Source: Nitzschia sp. pyKryTriq1 (Eukaryota > Bacillariophyta > Bacillariophyceae > Bacillariales > Bacillariaceae). From it: a stretch of 64,000 nt of DNA. The notes under the pieces are model-generated. The model was not told the origin of the DNA and did not search any database. It was given only the letters and a program-made list of their open reading frames with translations. This document shows, in pieces, positions 21,765 to 31,971 of the stretch (position 1 is its first letter; the number at the start of each line of letters is the position of its first letter). The stretch is taken from NCBI GenBank assembly GCA_956465555.1, contig OY101119.1:1970629-2034628 (forward strand). Direction: 5' to 3'. Position numbers and translations under genes: made by a program.

Positions 21765-23426
21765 TTACGAAATGAAACCCCCGACGTTGGATTCAGTTCT
21801 CTCTTTGTTCTGCATTCGAAGCCGTTGTATCCGTGCTTTCATGCGCTGTTTTCGTTCGTCCACGGATTCTTCCTGTTCAGATGGCATCAAAGATGATACG
21901 CGGATTTCCTTTTGATGGACATGTCGACCAGGCTTTCGGTGACGACGATACCACGAAGCGTCATTTGAACTGGAGGGTAGCTTATGCCATTCTTCTTCGG
22001 GCAAGTCGGCGTATCGTTCGTAGAGCTCCTCGACCAAGGCCCTTGCTTGAGGAAGCGTATTCTCGCCCCCGTCCGCTGCCATTCGGTCTCTCATATCGGG
22101 GTGTTCTTGAAGATAGCGATGTAGGAATTTGAACAAGTGCCCACGAGCAACAGTGAACGATCCGCCTTTGTACCGGGAGATTCCCAGGACCCCGGGCAAG
22201 GGGGGTGCAATAGTCGCGCAGACATTTAGGTAGTCTCGGGCAAAGGAAAATTGTTGTTCCATTCGTTCGTGCGGTGTCAAATCCAAAGATTCCGGCATAA
22301 AAATGTTCGGCGTTTCCAACAGAGCCTCTGAAGACATGGCTGCCACAGCTCCAGTGGATTGCATAATCTCCTGGACATCACGATAAGTCTCCATTCCTCC
22401 ATTGGCCACGACCGGAAAGTTGGGGTCGACACGACGAGCTGCATCAATCGCCAATCGTATTCGATCCGTGTGCACAGCACCAACCTTGGTCTTATTTTCC
22501 ACAAGTGTACGCCCATGAATAGTCATAAAATTGATACCTGTACCCACCAATCGCGGAATTCGATCTTGTAAAATGTCATCGTCCATCGGAAGTCGAATCT
22601 TGGCCGAGACCGCCGTCGAAGGAGGCAAGGCGGATCGGAGCGCGGAAAGAATCTCACAGACCAAACGATCATTTTCTTCCATCAAAAATGCTCCATATCG
22701 CCCTTTCCGCGCAATACCTTGGGGACAGCCACAATTCAAATCAAATCCAGCCACTCCCCCACCCGTATGGTCCATGATCATAAGAGCCGCCTTGACCACC
22801 AAATTTACATTATGACCCGCCAATTGTACCATGAGTGGCGCCCTTGCCTCTTCTCGTGAAAGTCCAGAGGGTATGGATGATCCCTTTCCCAAACATTCAA
22901 GTTGTGATGGGACTAGAGTATCATAGGTTGCACCAGCTTCGTACAAGTCCAAATGGGCACGACGAAACTTGTGATCATTACAAAAATTCTTGGAATGTAG
23001 CATTTGCGTATAGGTCAAGTCGACTCCGCAGTGCTGCCGAAGAAATTGTCGAAACGGATAGTCACTAGCTGCTACCATTGGAGCCATGACGGTTCGGATC
23101 TTTGAATCAGGATGGGAGGGTAATATCAAAGCAGGGATGTCTGTCGAAGAATCAGCATCGTGACCATTTTCATCATGGTTGATGGAGGACGAGTATGCCC
23201 GGAATGGCACAGAAAAGGAACGACGGGAGCCACATGCTGGAACAGAAAATGCGCATACAAAACCCCCAGACTTGTGTGATGCTTTGACCAAAAGCGCCCA
23301 GGATAGCATCGCATTCCAACGACGATGCCGACGCCGCCTGCAACCCCGTCGTTCTTTGTGACTGCTACTTTTCGGTATAGGTATTATCGTGCTCGATTGG
23401 CAGCTCGTTATGGAATGACCTTCCAT
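21765..23426 (-). CDS. DUS1: tRNA-dihydrouridine synthase, DUS1 type
   Basis: A single exon of 553 residues from ATG 23426. DUS enzymes are flavin-dependent and reduce uridine to dihydrouridine in tRNA; the DUS1 branch acts at positions 16 and 17 of the D-loop. The family blocks are APMVAASDYPFRQFL, LTYTQMLHSKNF, MVQLAGHN and FDLNCGCPQGIARKGRYG. The second Cys of NCGCPQG is the conserved catalytic acid, and the CPQGIA(R/K)KG wording is specific to DUS1. A TIM-barrel ending with VVANGGMETY and MSSEALLETP fits the flavin phosphate site. The C-terminal 100 residues are basic and helical, plausibly for tRNA contact. The N-terminal 75 residues are basic and could target an organelle, but this is uncertain. 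It ends 201 bp from the convergent protease gene. Confidence 0.92.
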   Translation of the reverse strand: MEGHSITSCQSSTIIPIPKSSSHKERRGCRRRRHRRWNAMLSWALLVKASHKSGGFVCAFSVPACGSRRSFSVPFRAYSSSINHDENGHDADSSTDIPALILPSHPDSKIRTVMAPMVAASDYPFRQFLRQHCGVDLTYTQMLHSKNFCNDHKFRRAHLDLYEAGATYDTLVPSQLECLGKGSSIPSGLSREEARAPLMVQLAGHNVNLVVKAALMIMDHTGGGVAGFDLNCGCPQGIARKGRYGAFLMEENDRLVCEILSALRSALPPSTAVSAKIRLPMDDDILQDRIPRLVGTGINFMTIHGRTLVENKTKVGAVHTDRIRLAIDAARRVDPNFPVVANGGMETYRDVQEIMQSTGAVAAMSSEALLETPNIFMPESLDLTPHERMEQQFSFARDYLNVCATIAPPLPGVLGISRYKGGSFTVARGHLFKFLHRYLQEHPDMRDRMAADGGENTLPQARALVEELYERYADLPEEEWHKLPSSSNDASWYRRHRKPGRHVHQKEIRVSSLMPSEQEESVDERKQRMKARIQRLRMQNKERTESNVGGFIS

Positions 23427-23702
23427 TGACAACAATATGCTGTGTTTCACGACGATTAGAGCTTTAAGCTTATATGCAGGCAGTTGCTGGCATTATGTCT
23501 TTAACTACAAATCATTGATATTGAATTGAATTGAATTGAATTCTCCCAACTCCCAACGACATCCCAATGATCGCCTGGAGTCGGAACAACGTGTTGTAAG
23601 TGGTAATGAGCCAGTTTGAGAAATTGGGTGTGGGTGTTCGACGTATAGTACAGGGGTGTGCGCCATTGATGCGCCGAAAAACTTCAGATTTTTCTTGGAT
23701 TT

Positions 23703-24120
23703 TGCAATACACACGGTCTACGCGACTCGTACGACCATAGTCTGCCCGTCGTCGGTAGATAATGTCCTGAAGGATCTTCCACGCTAGTGCGCGCCGTGCA
23801 TGCGCAGACGCCCTAGCCACGACCAGTCGATGACGTGGTCGGCCCGTAATGACTCGGGTGCGTGTGAGACGCGCGACGTACGACTGGCCCCCGTCCGTTG
23901 CTAAGACTCAACAGAAACTACAAGTCTATGTACTAGACTGCAACTGCCAAACAGGCACCGAAAATAGCTCATCACATAAAATGAGATTCAAACCACATGA
24001 AATAGATTCATCTGGTCAACCATGTGAAAGTCATGCAAGATTAATATTTCGCCAAGTCAGCGCAATATCTTTTCTCAACAATTGATTTTGAAACAAGTAG
24101 TTCCAAAATAACCATTCATT
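23703..24120. repeat. Direct repeat, left copy (418 bp)
   Basis: By eye this copy is identical to 24248-24665 over all 418 bases (offset 545). It starts TGCAATACACACGG and ends AACCATTCATT. Flanking bases differ at both ends, so the repeat boundaries are exact. Confidence 0.95.
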
Positions 24121-24247
24121 ATACGTTATTACGGAAGTTCGAAACAATGGAACCGTTCGCGTTCGCGAAGGCATAATTGAAGATACTTATAACATACGAA
24201 TGATAACCCCTTACAAACGCTCGTAGATCCCAGAACATGGGGGCGAG

Positions 24248-24665
24248 TGCAATACACACGGTCTACGCGACTCGTACGACCATAGTCTGCCCGTCGTCGG
24301 TAGATAATGTCCTGAAGGATCTTCCACGCTAGTGCGCGCCGTGCATGCGCAGACGCCCTAGCCACGACCAGTCGATGACGTGGTCGGCCCGTAATGACTC
24401 GGGTGCGTGTGAGACGCGCGACGTACGACTGGCCCCCGTCCGTTGCTAAGACTCAACAGAAACTACAAGTCTATGTACTAGACTGCAACTGCCAAACAGG
24501 CACCGAAAATAGCTCATCACATAAAATGAGATTCAAACCACATGAAATAGATTCATCTGGTCAACCATGTGAAAGTCATGCAAGATTAATATTTCGCCAA
24601 GTCAGCGCAATATCTTTTCTCAACAATTGATTTTGAAACAAGTAGTTCCAAAATAACCATTCATT
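24248..24665. repeat. Direct repeat, right copy (418 bp)
   Basis: This is the second copy of the 418-bp direct repeat, identical to 23703-24120 as far as I could read. It is separated from the first by 127 bp of unrelated sequence. Confidence 0.95.
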
Positions 24666-25711
24666 TCTAGCTCATAACTTACACTTTCAATCATTCTTGT
24701 CGACTACCTCGTGCATAGGGCAATTTCCCTTCGTCGAAAAGCCGATCGCCATCTCTCCTCAACGGACTCCTGGTAGCAGTAAGGCTAAAAAGATTGTTAG
24801 ACAGAGTGGTGTTTTATACAGATCTGAATAGATAAGAAATCAAGCTTTCGGTAGGAACAGGCGGGAAATTCGGAGGACAATTTTTGAGTGCTACATGCCT
24901 CTGGGAAGCCACGACAAGCGAATTCCCGCCCATTTCAAGCTGCCCTCCGATGAATCGTTTTTACTCTTTGAATAACAATGCTCTGACTTCGGACAAGATG
25001 GTTTTGGAAAGGTAAGACAGTGATTGAGGTGGTAATAGAGAGCTTTTCATGGGATCTTTGATGAGCATGCTTTGCTTCCAACTCATAGGGCCATGACAAG
25101 AGAAGTTGTTTTCCCCACAGAAATTTGTATTGGCATCGCTGATTGTAGAATGCCCCAACGATGTATGAGCATGCCAAAGCAACACTCCACATGAATTCGT
25201 AGCTGGGAGTGATTCGAGAAGGGCGCCTGATGGTGGTGGTGATAGTCAGTATTAGTCGGTATTGGACAGAGAAGCAGCAGACTGATGGCTTGGCTGGGGG
25301 GGGGCGGGGGCGGGGGCATGTGCCAGTGCTGCTGCTGATGATGATGATGATGAGGAATAAAATTGCAAATGCTGGAATGCTGGAATGTTGGAAATATTCC
25401 AAATACAATGCTGGGGGCGCACGGTTGTATAGGAGATATTCCAGATGGAAATATGGATATTGTGAGCTGAGGAATTGGTGAGAAATATCAGAATTGCTAC
25501 TGGAATTTGGATATATTCCAGGAATTCTTATTTGAGGTGAAGAGGGAATGAAGATCCCATCAATCACCAATCATGCAATCCTGTCCTTCGCCCACGTCCC
25601 ACGTCCGTCCACCGTCCGACCCATCGTCCGTTTTCCGTTTGACTCACTCCCACGGGAATCGCCAGAACTCCACGGCAACAGAACCGAACCCACCGAAGCT
25701 ACCGGTAGCTA

Positions 25712-25800
25712 GTACCGGTAGAGATCTTCGCGCCGTACTAAAGTACCTGGTACCTGGTACTGACTCTCCGTTCATGCAGTACTGGTACTGGTACATGTAC
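25712..25800. repeat. GTAC tetramer cluster
   Basis: About nine GTAC tetramers lie in 89 bp, including CTGGTACCTGGTAC and TACTGGTACTGGTACATGTAC. It is located some 250-340 bp upstream of the start at 26053, in the likely promoter. Confidence 0.7.
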
Positions 25801-26052
25801 TGCTTCCTACGCTGAAAACCAAAACCATCTCAAAAACGCAAAACTTGTTTCACGCCGAAAATCGCAACCGGTACACGTTTTGTCACTGTCATTCTTCTCA
25901 AGACGACGACGACGACTCCTCCCTCTCATTCTCTCAAAAATCCCACATGGTCCCAGCTACAATCTCCTCTCTCTATCCAACGGAAAAAGAGAAGTAGAAA
26001 AAGTTTGAAAGCAGCAACGAATTTCCATCATGCATGGAGGACACTCCGAAAC

Positions 26053-27036
26053 ATGCAGTACCATTCAAATTCTTCGTACAATCCGTACAGTCCAAGTCGG
26101 GCGATGAATCATCATCACCATCGTCTCCATCAACCTCTTTCAAGACAAGCACAACCTGCACCCACACGGCCCACTAGCAGCTACGAGTACAGTTCCATGG
26201 TAGATGCTCCTCGCCCACCGTTCAACAAGCGTCCACGTACCAGCACCGTAGCTACGAGAACCTCCTCCTCCAGCAGCAGCCGGCAACAGAACGCCAGTCG
26301 TCGCATCAACGGGAGAGATCTTGGTGAACTCAAGACTGACATGGCCTACAAGTGGTGGAACGATCACTTGAGGATCACCAAAAACCGCAAGGTTGGATGG
26401 ATTGAATTCCGACCCGCAGCCAAGCTCATTGAAAACTCTGGTTTCATTCCCGTTCAATACGTTCATGACTTGCTCCAGCACGATTCTTCTTCGGGGTCTG
26501 TCTCGTCTCTCTCCTCCGCTTCCACGAAACAAGTCACTCTGCATGTCTTGAAGCACGGCAAACGAGGTATTCATTATGCTATTGGATGGACGGAGCTCTA
26601 CGACCTGGTCCGGCGCTTTGGCAAGACTCGTAAAGACGACCACTATCTTCGACCCGGTGATCCTCACCATGAGATTATCGTTGACTACAAGGGTCCGCCT
26701 CTGTTTCATTCCACAGAATCAAAGAATACTGGACTTCCCAAGCAGGTTCTCAGTCCAAGTCGTTCACTCCAACCCAACAACCGCATCATCGAGGAAAAGA
26801 AACCCCTGCAGAGCCGAGCAGTAGTAGCAGCAACACGCGATCCTGCGCCTTCGCGAAAGAGGGCACTCGAAACGGAAGAGGAGAGACTCCGTCGGGAAGA
26901 CGAGGAATTCTGTCTCGCTCAAGAAGCACGATGCAATCGAATGATCATGATTGGATTCTGGGAGTCGCGTCGCATCTCCTTTCCGTCGCTATACGAAGAA
27001 AAGTTTCCAAATGGCATTGAAAATGCGGATTTCTGA
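26053..27036 (+). CDS. Unknown protein with His/Ser-rich N-terminus
   Basis: A single exon of 327 residues from ATG 26053 (the next in-frame ATG is 26104). I do not recognise the family. The first 90 residues are disordered (NHHHHRLHQ, Ser and Arg runs) and include a basic NKRPRT patch that could be a nuclear signal. Residues about 95-230 look folded: LKTDMAYKWWNDHLRITKNRKVG, then FRPAAKLIENSGFIPVQYVH, a Ser linker and HVLKHGKRGIHYAIGWTELY. The C-terminus is a charged helix (ETEEERLRREDEEF) followed by FWESRRISFPSLYEEKFP. No signal peptide or membrane segment is present. A GTAC cluster lies just upstream. Codon use and length look genuine for a host gene. Confidence 0.72.
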   Translation: MQYHSNSSYNPYSPSRAMNHHHHRLHQPLSRQAQPAPTRPTSSYEYSSMVDAPRPPFNKRPRTSTVATRTSSSSSSRQQNASRRINGRDLGELKTDMAYKWWNDHLRITKNRKVGWIEFRPAAKLIENSGFIPVQYVHDLLQHDSSSGSVSSLSSASTKQVTLHVLKHGKRGIHYAIGWTELYDLVRRFGKTRKDDHYLRPGDPHHEIIVDYKGPPLFHSTESKNTGLPKQVLSPSRSLQPNNRIIEEKKPLQSRAVVAATRDPAPSRKRALETEEERLRREDEEFCLAQEARCNRMIMIGFWESRRISFPSLYEEKFPNGIENADF

Positions 27037-27150
27037 AGCACTACGTGTGGTATGTATTCGTACCCACTATACAGGCAATAGCATTGTCTCATTCTTGTAA
27101 CCATTGATAGCTCTCTAGCAATCTATCGTCATTTATGTAATCTATCTTAC

Positions 27151-29305
27151 TTAGTCTCGCATTTGAACTCGATCCGATGTATCATCCTTGGCCATGTAAC
27201 GTTGTTGCACGGAAGTCTTTTCATCAATGGCCGAGCGCACTTCGTCCGCCACCACATCCACCAACCATCGGACGGCACGTCGTGGCAAGGATCCTCCTCC
27301 TTCTTCACCCATCGCCGCCTGGCCAAAGGGAAGCAACTGCGCCAATCCTTCAGGGACTTCAGGAGGAGGACTGTAGTCGACTTCCAACACATCATATCCC
27401 AAATCCACATAATTCAACAAAACATCGTCGACTGTCTTGATGTCATCGCACAATCCCTTTTCCAAGGCCGCATTACCAAACCACGTTTCACCCGTCGCTA
27501 CCGCATCGATATCCAAACTGGGTCGATTCGCCTTGACAAATCCACTGAATTGAAGCAGGACTGCCTCGATATCTTCCTTGGACTTGGCAATATCCTCTTT
27601 GGTAATCTTTTTTGTGGGAGTGAGTGTGCGCTTGAACTTGCCCGCAGTCACCGTTTGGAACTCACTAAAGAAGGGAAATAAGAAAAAGAAGAGACAATGT
27701 GAGACGATGGAAATGAGGAATGGAGAAGGCTAAACGGACATTCTGGAGGCGATGTCGTGAAACTTACATTCCTTCGTCCTTGAGACGTTGGTAGGCGTTT
27801 GGAATTTCCGAAATGACACCGATCGAGCCCAACACTGCAAAGGGAGAAGCCACAATACGATCGGCGACACACGCCATCATATATCCACCCGAGGCGGCAA
27901 CCTGCTCTACGGCCATGGTCAAAAACAAACCGGCTTCCTTGAGGCGAACCAATTGTCCGGCCGCCAAACCGTAGCCCGTGACGGTACCACCGCCGCTTTG
28001 CAAAACCACCAACGCTTCGTCCCCAGGCTTGGAATTTCGAATGATTGCTGTTACTTCCTCACGAAGGCCATTCAACTGAGAGGCTTGGACGTCACCAGGG
28101 AATTTCATAACAAATAGTGTCTTCTTTTCAGAGGATTCCGAACTCTTGGCTTGGAGAATTGCCGACAAGGGTCGTTCCTCCAATTGATTCAAGAGACCAC
28201 CGGATCCGCGTCCGGCAATATCTCCCATCCAGGCGGATCGGATTCCCAAACCTCGCTTGGTGCCCACAGCGGTAATTACATTTTGAAGAAACTCAAGTTC
28301 GGCTTGCTTCAATTCTCGCTGCAATTTGCTGATCGTTTGCAACAAATCGGACTTTCCAGAGCCTTTCTTCAGTGATGAAAGAGTGAAAGTAGTCTTGTTG
28401 GCCGTTTCTGTAGTATTGGAACTATCCACTACTTCTGCATCAATCACATGATCATTCTTGGCCTCCGTGTTAAACTCTTTCATTCCCAAACGCTTGAGCT
28501 CGTTGTCGATAGTTTCTGTGGCGAGTTTCGCTTCCAATGCTTGAATTTGGGCAATGTAACTCTTGCCTTTGATCAAAAACTGCTGCTCGGCTTCCAACAA
28601 CATGGCCTTGGCATATCCAGGCAAGTCTCCTTCGTCACCCGCCAGTGCCAACTGCAGGGCTCGATCAAAGGAGCGACTGCGGTATTTCGAGGCGGCATAG
28701 GCTTTGGATTTGGTAGCCTTGGCCAGACTGAAATCGTACGAATCGTATTTCTCATTCAAATTGGTAATCTTGAGATATTCCGATTGAGGAATGCCCAAGT
28801 TGCGACGTTGGGCCTTGTTAAGACGGTTGTTCGAGCCGCCTCCAAACTGGAATCCGCCGCCACGTTGTTGCTCTTTGCTATCACCGTACAAGTCGCTGTA
28901 AAGTTCCGAAACCGCCGTATCTCTGTCCATGAACGAGAAATCGTTCCCATCGCCCCTCTTTCGAAAGGAAGAGGCCGCGAAAAAGACTGTCACAATGGCA
29001 AAGAAGGAAGGAACAGCATAGCTGATGACAGTCTGTAAAAAATATTCAAACAATGGACTGGCTGTGACGGAGGATGCCGTCGTGATGGCACCATCAACAA
29101 ATCCGGGCAATGCCTTCAAACTGGTGATGGATGCTGCATTTTTCCCAATGGGCTGTTGTTGTTGTTGTTGTGGTGGTGGTGGTTGTGGAGGCAAAAGAAT
29201 TCCAGCAGACGACGACCGTTGAACGTAAGATTTCGAGGGAGTGACAAATGCCGTCGACGAGGACGAGGCCAACAATGCCAAAAATGGCCCGAAAAGGAGT
29301 TTCAT
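27151..29305 (-). CDS. Plastid-targeted signal-peptide peptidase, SohB/SppA type (family S49)
   Basis: Two exons, 29305-27768 and 27664-27151, joined across a 103-bp intron, encode 683 residues. S49 peptidases are membrane serine proteases that degrade cleaved signal peptides and other membrane fragments; plant SppA acts in thylakoids. The N-terminus MKLLFGPFLALLASSSSTAF/VTPS is a signal peptide with a diatom plastid motif. A transmembrane stretch (AVPSFFAIVTVFFAA) follows near residue 95. A long Ser/Lys-rich helical insert precedes the protease core. The nucleophile is the Ser of AASGGYMMACVADR (about residue 470). The splice rebuilds IEFQTVTAGKFKRTLTP, which closely resembles E. coli SohB, with the general-base Lys at about 524. 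RPSLDIDAVATGETWFG is also SohB-like, so this is the SohB branch rather than full-length SppA. Confidence 0.9.
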
Positions 29306-30330
29306 CGTGTTAGATTAGATGAATGATAGAATTTTTACGAATGTCGTCGTGATAAGATTATGACCAGAGGAAGAAGGTCAAGTCAACGGTAAAAGCTGGC
29401 TGCAATCTTGCAACGCGTTTTCACCTTTGCTGTCTGACTCGGTCGTTAAAAAGTAAAAAAGCATTCTTGACGACGACTCACTCCTCTCTGGCGATGATGG
29501 TGATCTTCTGCCGAAGAGCAACGAGAATGTAAAAGGATCTCGATCATCTCATTGGCGGCAGATTTTGACATCATCATGACTGAGGCAGAATGATGACGTC
29601 GGCAGGCGATGAACACGTGGTGTTTTCAGTCACGAGATTGAGACCCTAGTAGTAGTGGAAATAATTAGATCCGTGCTTTTCAAATAAGTAAGGGTGCAAG
29701 GTAATCGTACCGTAAACGGTACTTGTACCAGGGTACCGGTATTGTACAAGTAGATAGTTTTCTAAGTCTCTCTACTCTAGCTAGAAGCTCTAGTCTACTG
29801 TAGCTTCTAGCTACTATCGTCTATTCATATATAATACAACACATTTCAAAATTATTACAGAAGTACATACACCATATAATATACAGACAGACAGTTAAGT
29901 TCAATTCAAACATTCTTCAATGCCATGCCACAAGGGCAAAAACGAGCCAAGATTCTTCTTCCCCGACATGTAGACTAGAGAGCATCTGAGCTCCCAGACG
30001 ATGATCATGATTTTTTCTTCTTCTTCCTCAACGAAGAACTTCTTCAATGAAGAAGCGTTCCAAAACCACCTCTGTCGACTACCGATACCCAATCCAACAA
30101 AACTATTCACTTTCGAAACGCAGCGCTTCCACTTTCGATACAGTACTGGTACTGGTCCCTCATGACATGTCCATGATGAAACGGGTGGACAAGAAATTTA
30201 AAGCAGGAAACCGCTGTTTCAGCCAACCAGAATACCGGTACATATCAGTTGATGGCAACAATCCAACGTTGGCGATCCAAACTCGCAAGGACAGACGCAT
30301 TCGACAGCACTACAAGTATTCATTTTTTGG
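29306..30330. other. Intergenic region with GTAC cluster and hairpin
   Basis: No gene is supported. A frame at 30047-30619 overlaps the next gene antisense and shows no domain. A GTAC cluster (five copies) lies at 29707-29748 and a perfect 12-bp-arm hairpin at 29778-29813. Confidence 0.45.
29778..29813. repeat. Perfect 12-bp inverted repeat (hairpin)
   Basis: TAGCTAGAAGCT at 29778-29789 and its exact complement AGCTTCTAGCTA at 29802-29813 enclose a 12-base loop. It sits between two minus-strand genes, about 0.5 kb upstream of the SohB-like gene. Confidence 0.7.
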
Positions 30331-31971
30331 TCACCCTTCTTGGTTGGTAGTGCTGTTGTCCAGTTCTGCTTGTTCTACTGACGACAACACAATGCTTGAG
30401 GGTATCGGCATATCCTTGGCAAGCGGTGCGGGAAAGTCCTTTTCTTGCAGCTTTAATAATGCGTCCTCTTCGTTGGTCACGTCGTCTTCATTGTCATCGT
30501 CATCCTCGTCGTCTCCCAAAAACCAGCTGACTTCCAACTCGACTAGAATCCACACCAACAACACGGTACTCAGAAAGAACTCCAACCCTCCACACAAAAC
30601 AAAGACAGGGGTGATGTAGACACATGCCTTGACAAGACTGTTTCGTTGGATCATGTTGTCTTCTTGCTGCACTTTGAGGTTCTTGACATTGCGTGACAAG
30701 GAAAGATTGCGGGTGACGAGGGACTGAATCGTTCGCCGTGCCCGTTCTAAGTCTCGAAACAAGCTGGCCACCAAATCTTGCGAAGTTTCTAGTTTTTGAC
30801 GATACGCCGACGCTCGTTGTTCGGCATCTCGGAGTCGAATGGCGAGCAGCTGGGCAGGATTACGACTCATCATGTTGGTAGCCTTCAGGGGCGATGAGGG
30901 GTCGTGAATGGCAGTCACTTCGATGGGTGGTAGTACTGATGGCAATTGATCCATGTCGTTTTCATCATCAATGCCAACCGCATTCTCAAATGCCAAGGCC
31001 TGCCAAAAGGATGCAGGTCCCGTCATACTGTTGGGGGTCATCGGTCGGTCTGCTGATCGTTCAAAGGTATTGTCTAAACTGTCATTCGCCATGTCATCAT
31101 CATCTTCCCCGATTACTATTTCCCTACTTGTGCTATCGCCTTGCCCCACCAGTTCTCCTTCGCTACGAGTAGTGCTACCACCAACATCACCATCACCATC
31201 ACCACCACCCCCGGTAGGCTCGGCTAATAGTGCCGGTTCTCCTTGTTGTGTGGGATCATCCAGCGTAGTAGTAAGCGTAATGGGATGATTCGTTTCTTCC
31301 ATCAAATCACTCGTCGCGCCTCGTGCCGCCAGTCTGGCTACCGCTGTATCATCTTCTAACGACGACCCGTCTATCGAACAAGTCGACGAAACATCATCAT
31401 CATCATCAACAACATCATCAGCATCATCGCCGTGTACCCGTGGTCGCCGTCCTTTGGGATTATTGGTGGCGTCAAAAAAAGTATCCACAACATCAATATT
31501 GGTGGTGGTGCTAGTGCTGGTGGTGGTTGCTGGTGTTGTGGTTGTTCGAAGTCTCTTCATTTCTTCGGCTTGCAACTCTTTGATTTTCTCCAGAGCCAAA
31601 ATTTGCTCCTTGGCTTCTTCCAACTCTCGTTGTAGTTGATGCAGGACTTGGACTCCTCCTTCCTTGTTGGTGGCGGCGACTCCTCCTCCTTTTGGGGGAC
31701 GAGGAGTGGTGGATAACAACGAACTCTCCGGTAGCGATTCTTCCTCGCGGTAATCCTTATCATTCTTGTGATTCGTGGGAGATTTGTTATTGTTGTTGTG
31801 GTTGGTAAACAAGAAGGAAGGAGGATGGACAAACCACCGAATGGAGCGCTTATTGCTATTACCAGAAGGTGTGGCTGCGGCTGTGGCTGTGGCTGTGGCT
31901 GTGGACTTCTTTTCCGCCTTGCTTGCATGTTCCGCAGCAGCACTACTGCCTTTTCTGGATTGCCGCGGCAT
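30331..31971 (-). CDS. Coiled-coil membrane protein of unknown function
   Basis: A single exon of 546 residues from ATG 31971 (MPRQSRKGSSAAAEH). I do not recognise a family. Order of parts: a basic, Ala/Thr-rich N-terminus; a helical coiled-coil segment (LHQLQRELEEAKEQILALEK, about residues 115-140); a long acidic, Thr/Asp/Gly-rich linker; a second coiled coil (LRDAEQRASAYRQKLETSQD to NVKNLKVQQ, about 385-450); and a hydrophobic hairpin of one or two membrane segments (CVYITPVFVLCGG and FFLSTVLLVWILVELEV) near residues 465-500. A short acidic tail follows. The late membrane anchor with coiled coils before it resembles tail-anchored tethers or golgin-like proteins, but this is only a resemblance. 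The 3' flank carries an antisense frame rejected as a shadow. Confidence 0.72.
   Translation of the reverse strand: MPRQSRKGSSAAAEHASKAEKKSTATATATAAATPSGNSNKRSIRWFVHPPSFLFTNHNNNNKSPTNHKNDKDYREEESLPESSLLSTTPRPPKGGGVAATNKEGGVQVLHQLQRELEEAKEQILALEKIKELQAEEMKRLRTTTTPATTTSTSTTTNIDVVDTFFDATNNPKGRRPRVHGDDADDVVDDDDDVSSTCSIDGSSLEDDTAVARLAARGATSDLMEETNHPITLTTTLDDPTQQGEPALLAEPTGGGGDGDGDVGGSTTRSEGELVGQGDSTSREIVIGEDDDDMANDSLDNTFERSADRPMTPNSMTGPASFWQALAFENAVGIDDENDMDQLPSVLPPIEVTAIHDPSSPLKATNMMSRNPAQLLAIRLRDAEQRASAYRQKLETSQDLVASLFRDLERARRTIQSLVTRNLSLSRNVKNLKVQQEDNMIQRNSLVKACVYITPVFVLCGGLEFFLSTVLLVWILVELEVSWFLGDDEDDDDNEDDVTNEEDALLKLQEKDFPAPLAKDMPIPSSIVLSSVEQAELDNSTTNQEG

Larger units (their letters stand above)
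23703..24665. mobile_element. Possible TRIM-like element: two direct terminal repeats around a short core
   Basis: The element would be 963 bp: two 418-bp direct repeats around a 127-bp core (24121-24247). The identity between the repeats begins exactly at a TG dinucleotide on both sides. The core ends in a purine-rich run, GGGGGCGAG, directly before the second repeat, as polypurine tracts do. There is no coding capacity. This is the layout of a terminal-repeat retrotransposon in miniature. Against it, no target-site duplication is seen and the right end of the repeat is not a clear CA. Two identical repeats imply a young event. A plain duplication with filler DNA is the alternative. Confidence 0.4.
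23427..26052. other. Gene-poor 2.6-kb region
   Basis: No protein gene is supported. It contains a (TTGAA)n microsatellite at about 23521-23542, the two 418-bp direct repeats (annotated separately), a zone rich in TGGAATATTCC-like palindromes (25376-25530), a GATGAT run and a GTAC cluster near 25712-25800. The last is probably in the promoter of the gene at 26053. Confidence 0.5.

Noticed and set aside
23849-24630. Two identical 78-codon frames inside the direct repeats
   Set aside because: They are identical only because the DNA repeat is identical. The product has no recognisable features and no conserved codon bias.
23703-24665. CRISPR array or satellite interpretation of the repeats
   Set aside because: There are only two copies, each 418 bp, with a single 127-bp spacer, in a eukaryotic genome.
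24935-25570. Minus-strand open frame of 211 codons
   Set aside because: Its product is a string of Ile/Ser/Pro runs from the ATTCC palindrome zone and microsatellites, with no domain; it has no ATG-proximal features or plausible splice partners.
30047-30619. Plus-strand open frame of 190 codons
   Set aside because: It overlaps the 3' part of the minus-strand coiled-coil gene antisense and translates mostly to Ser runs there.
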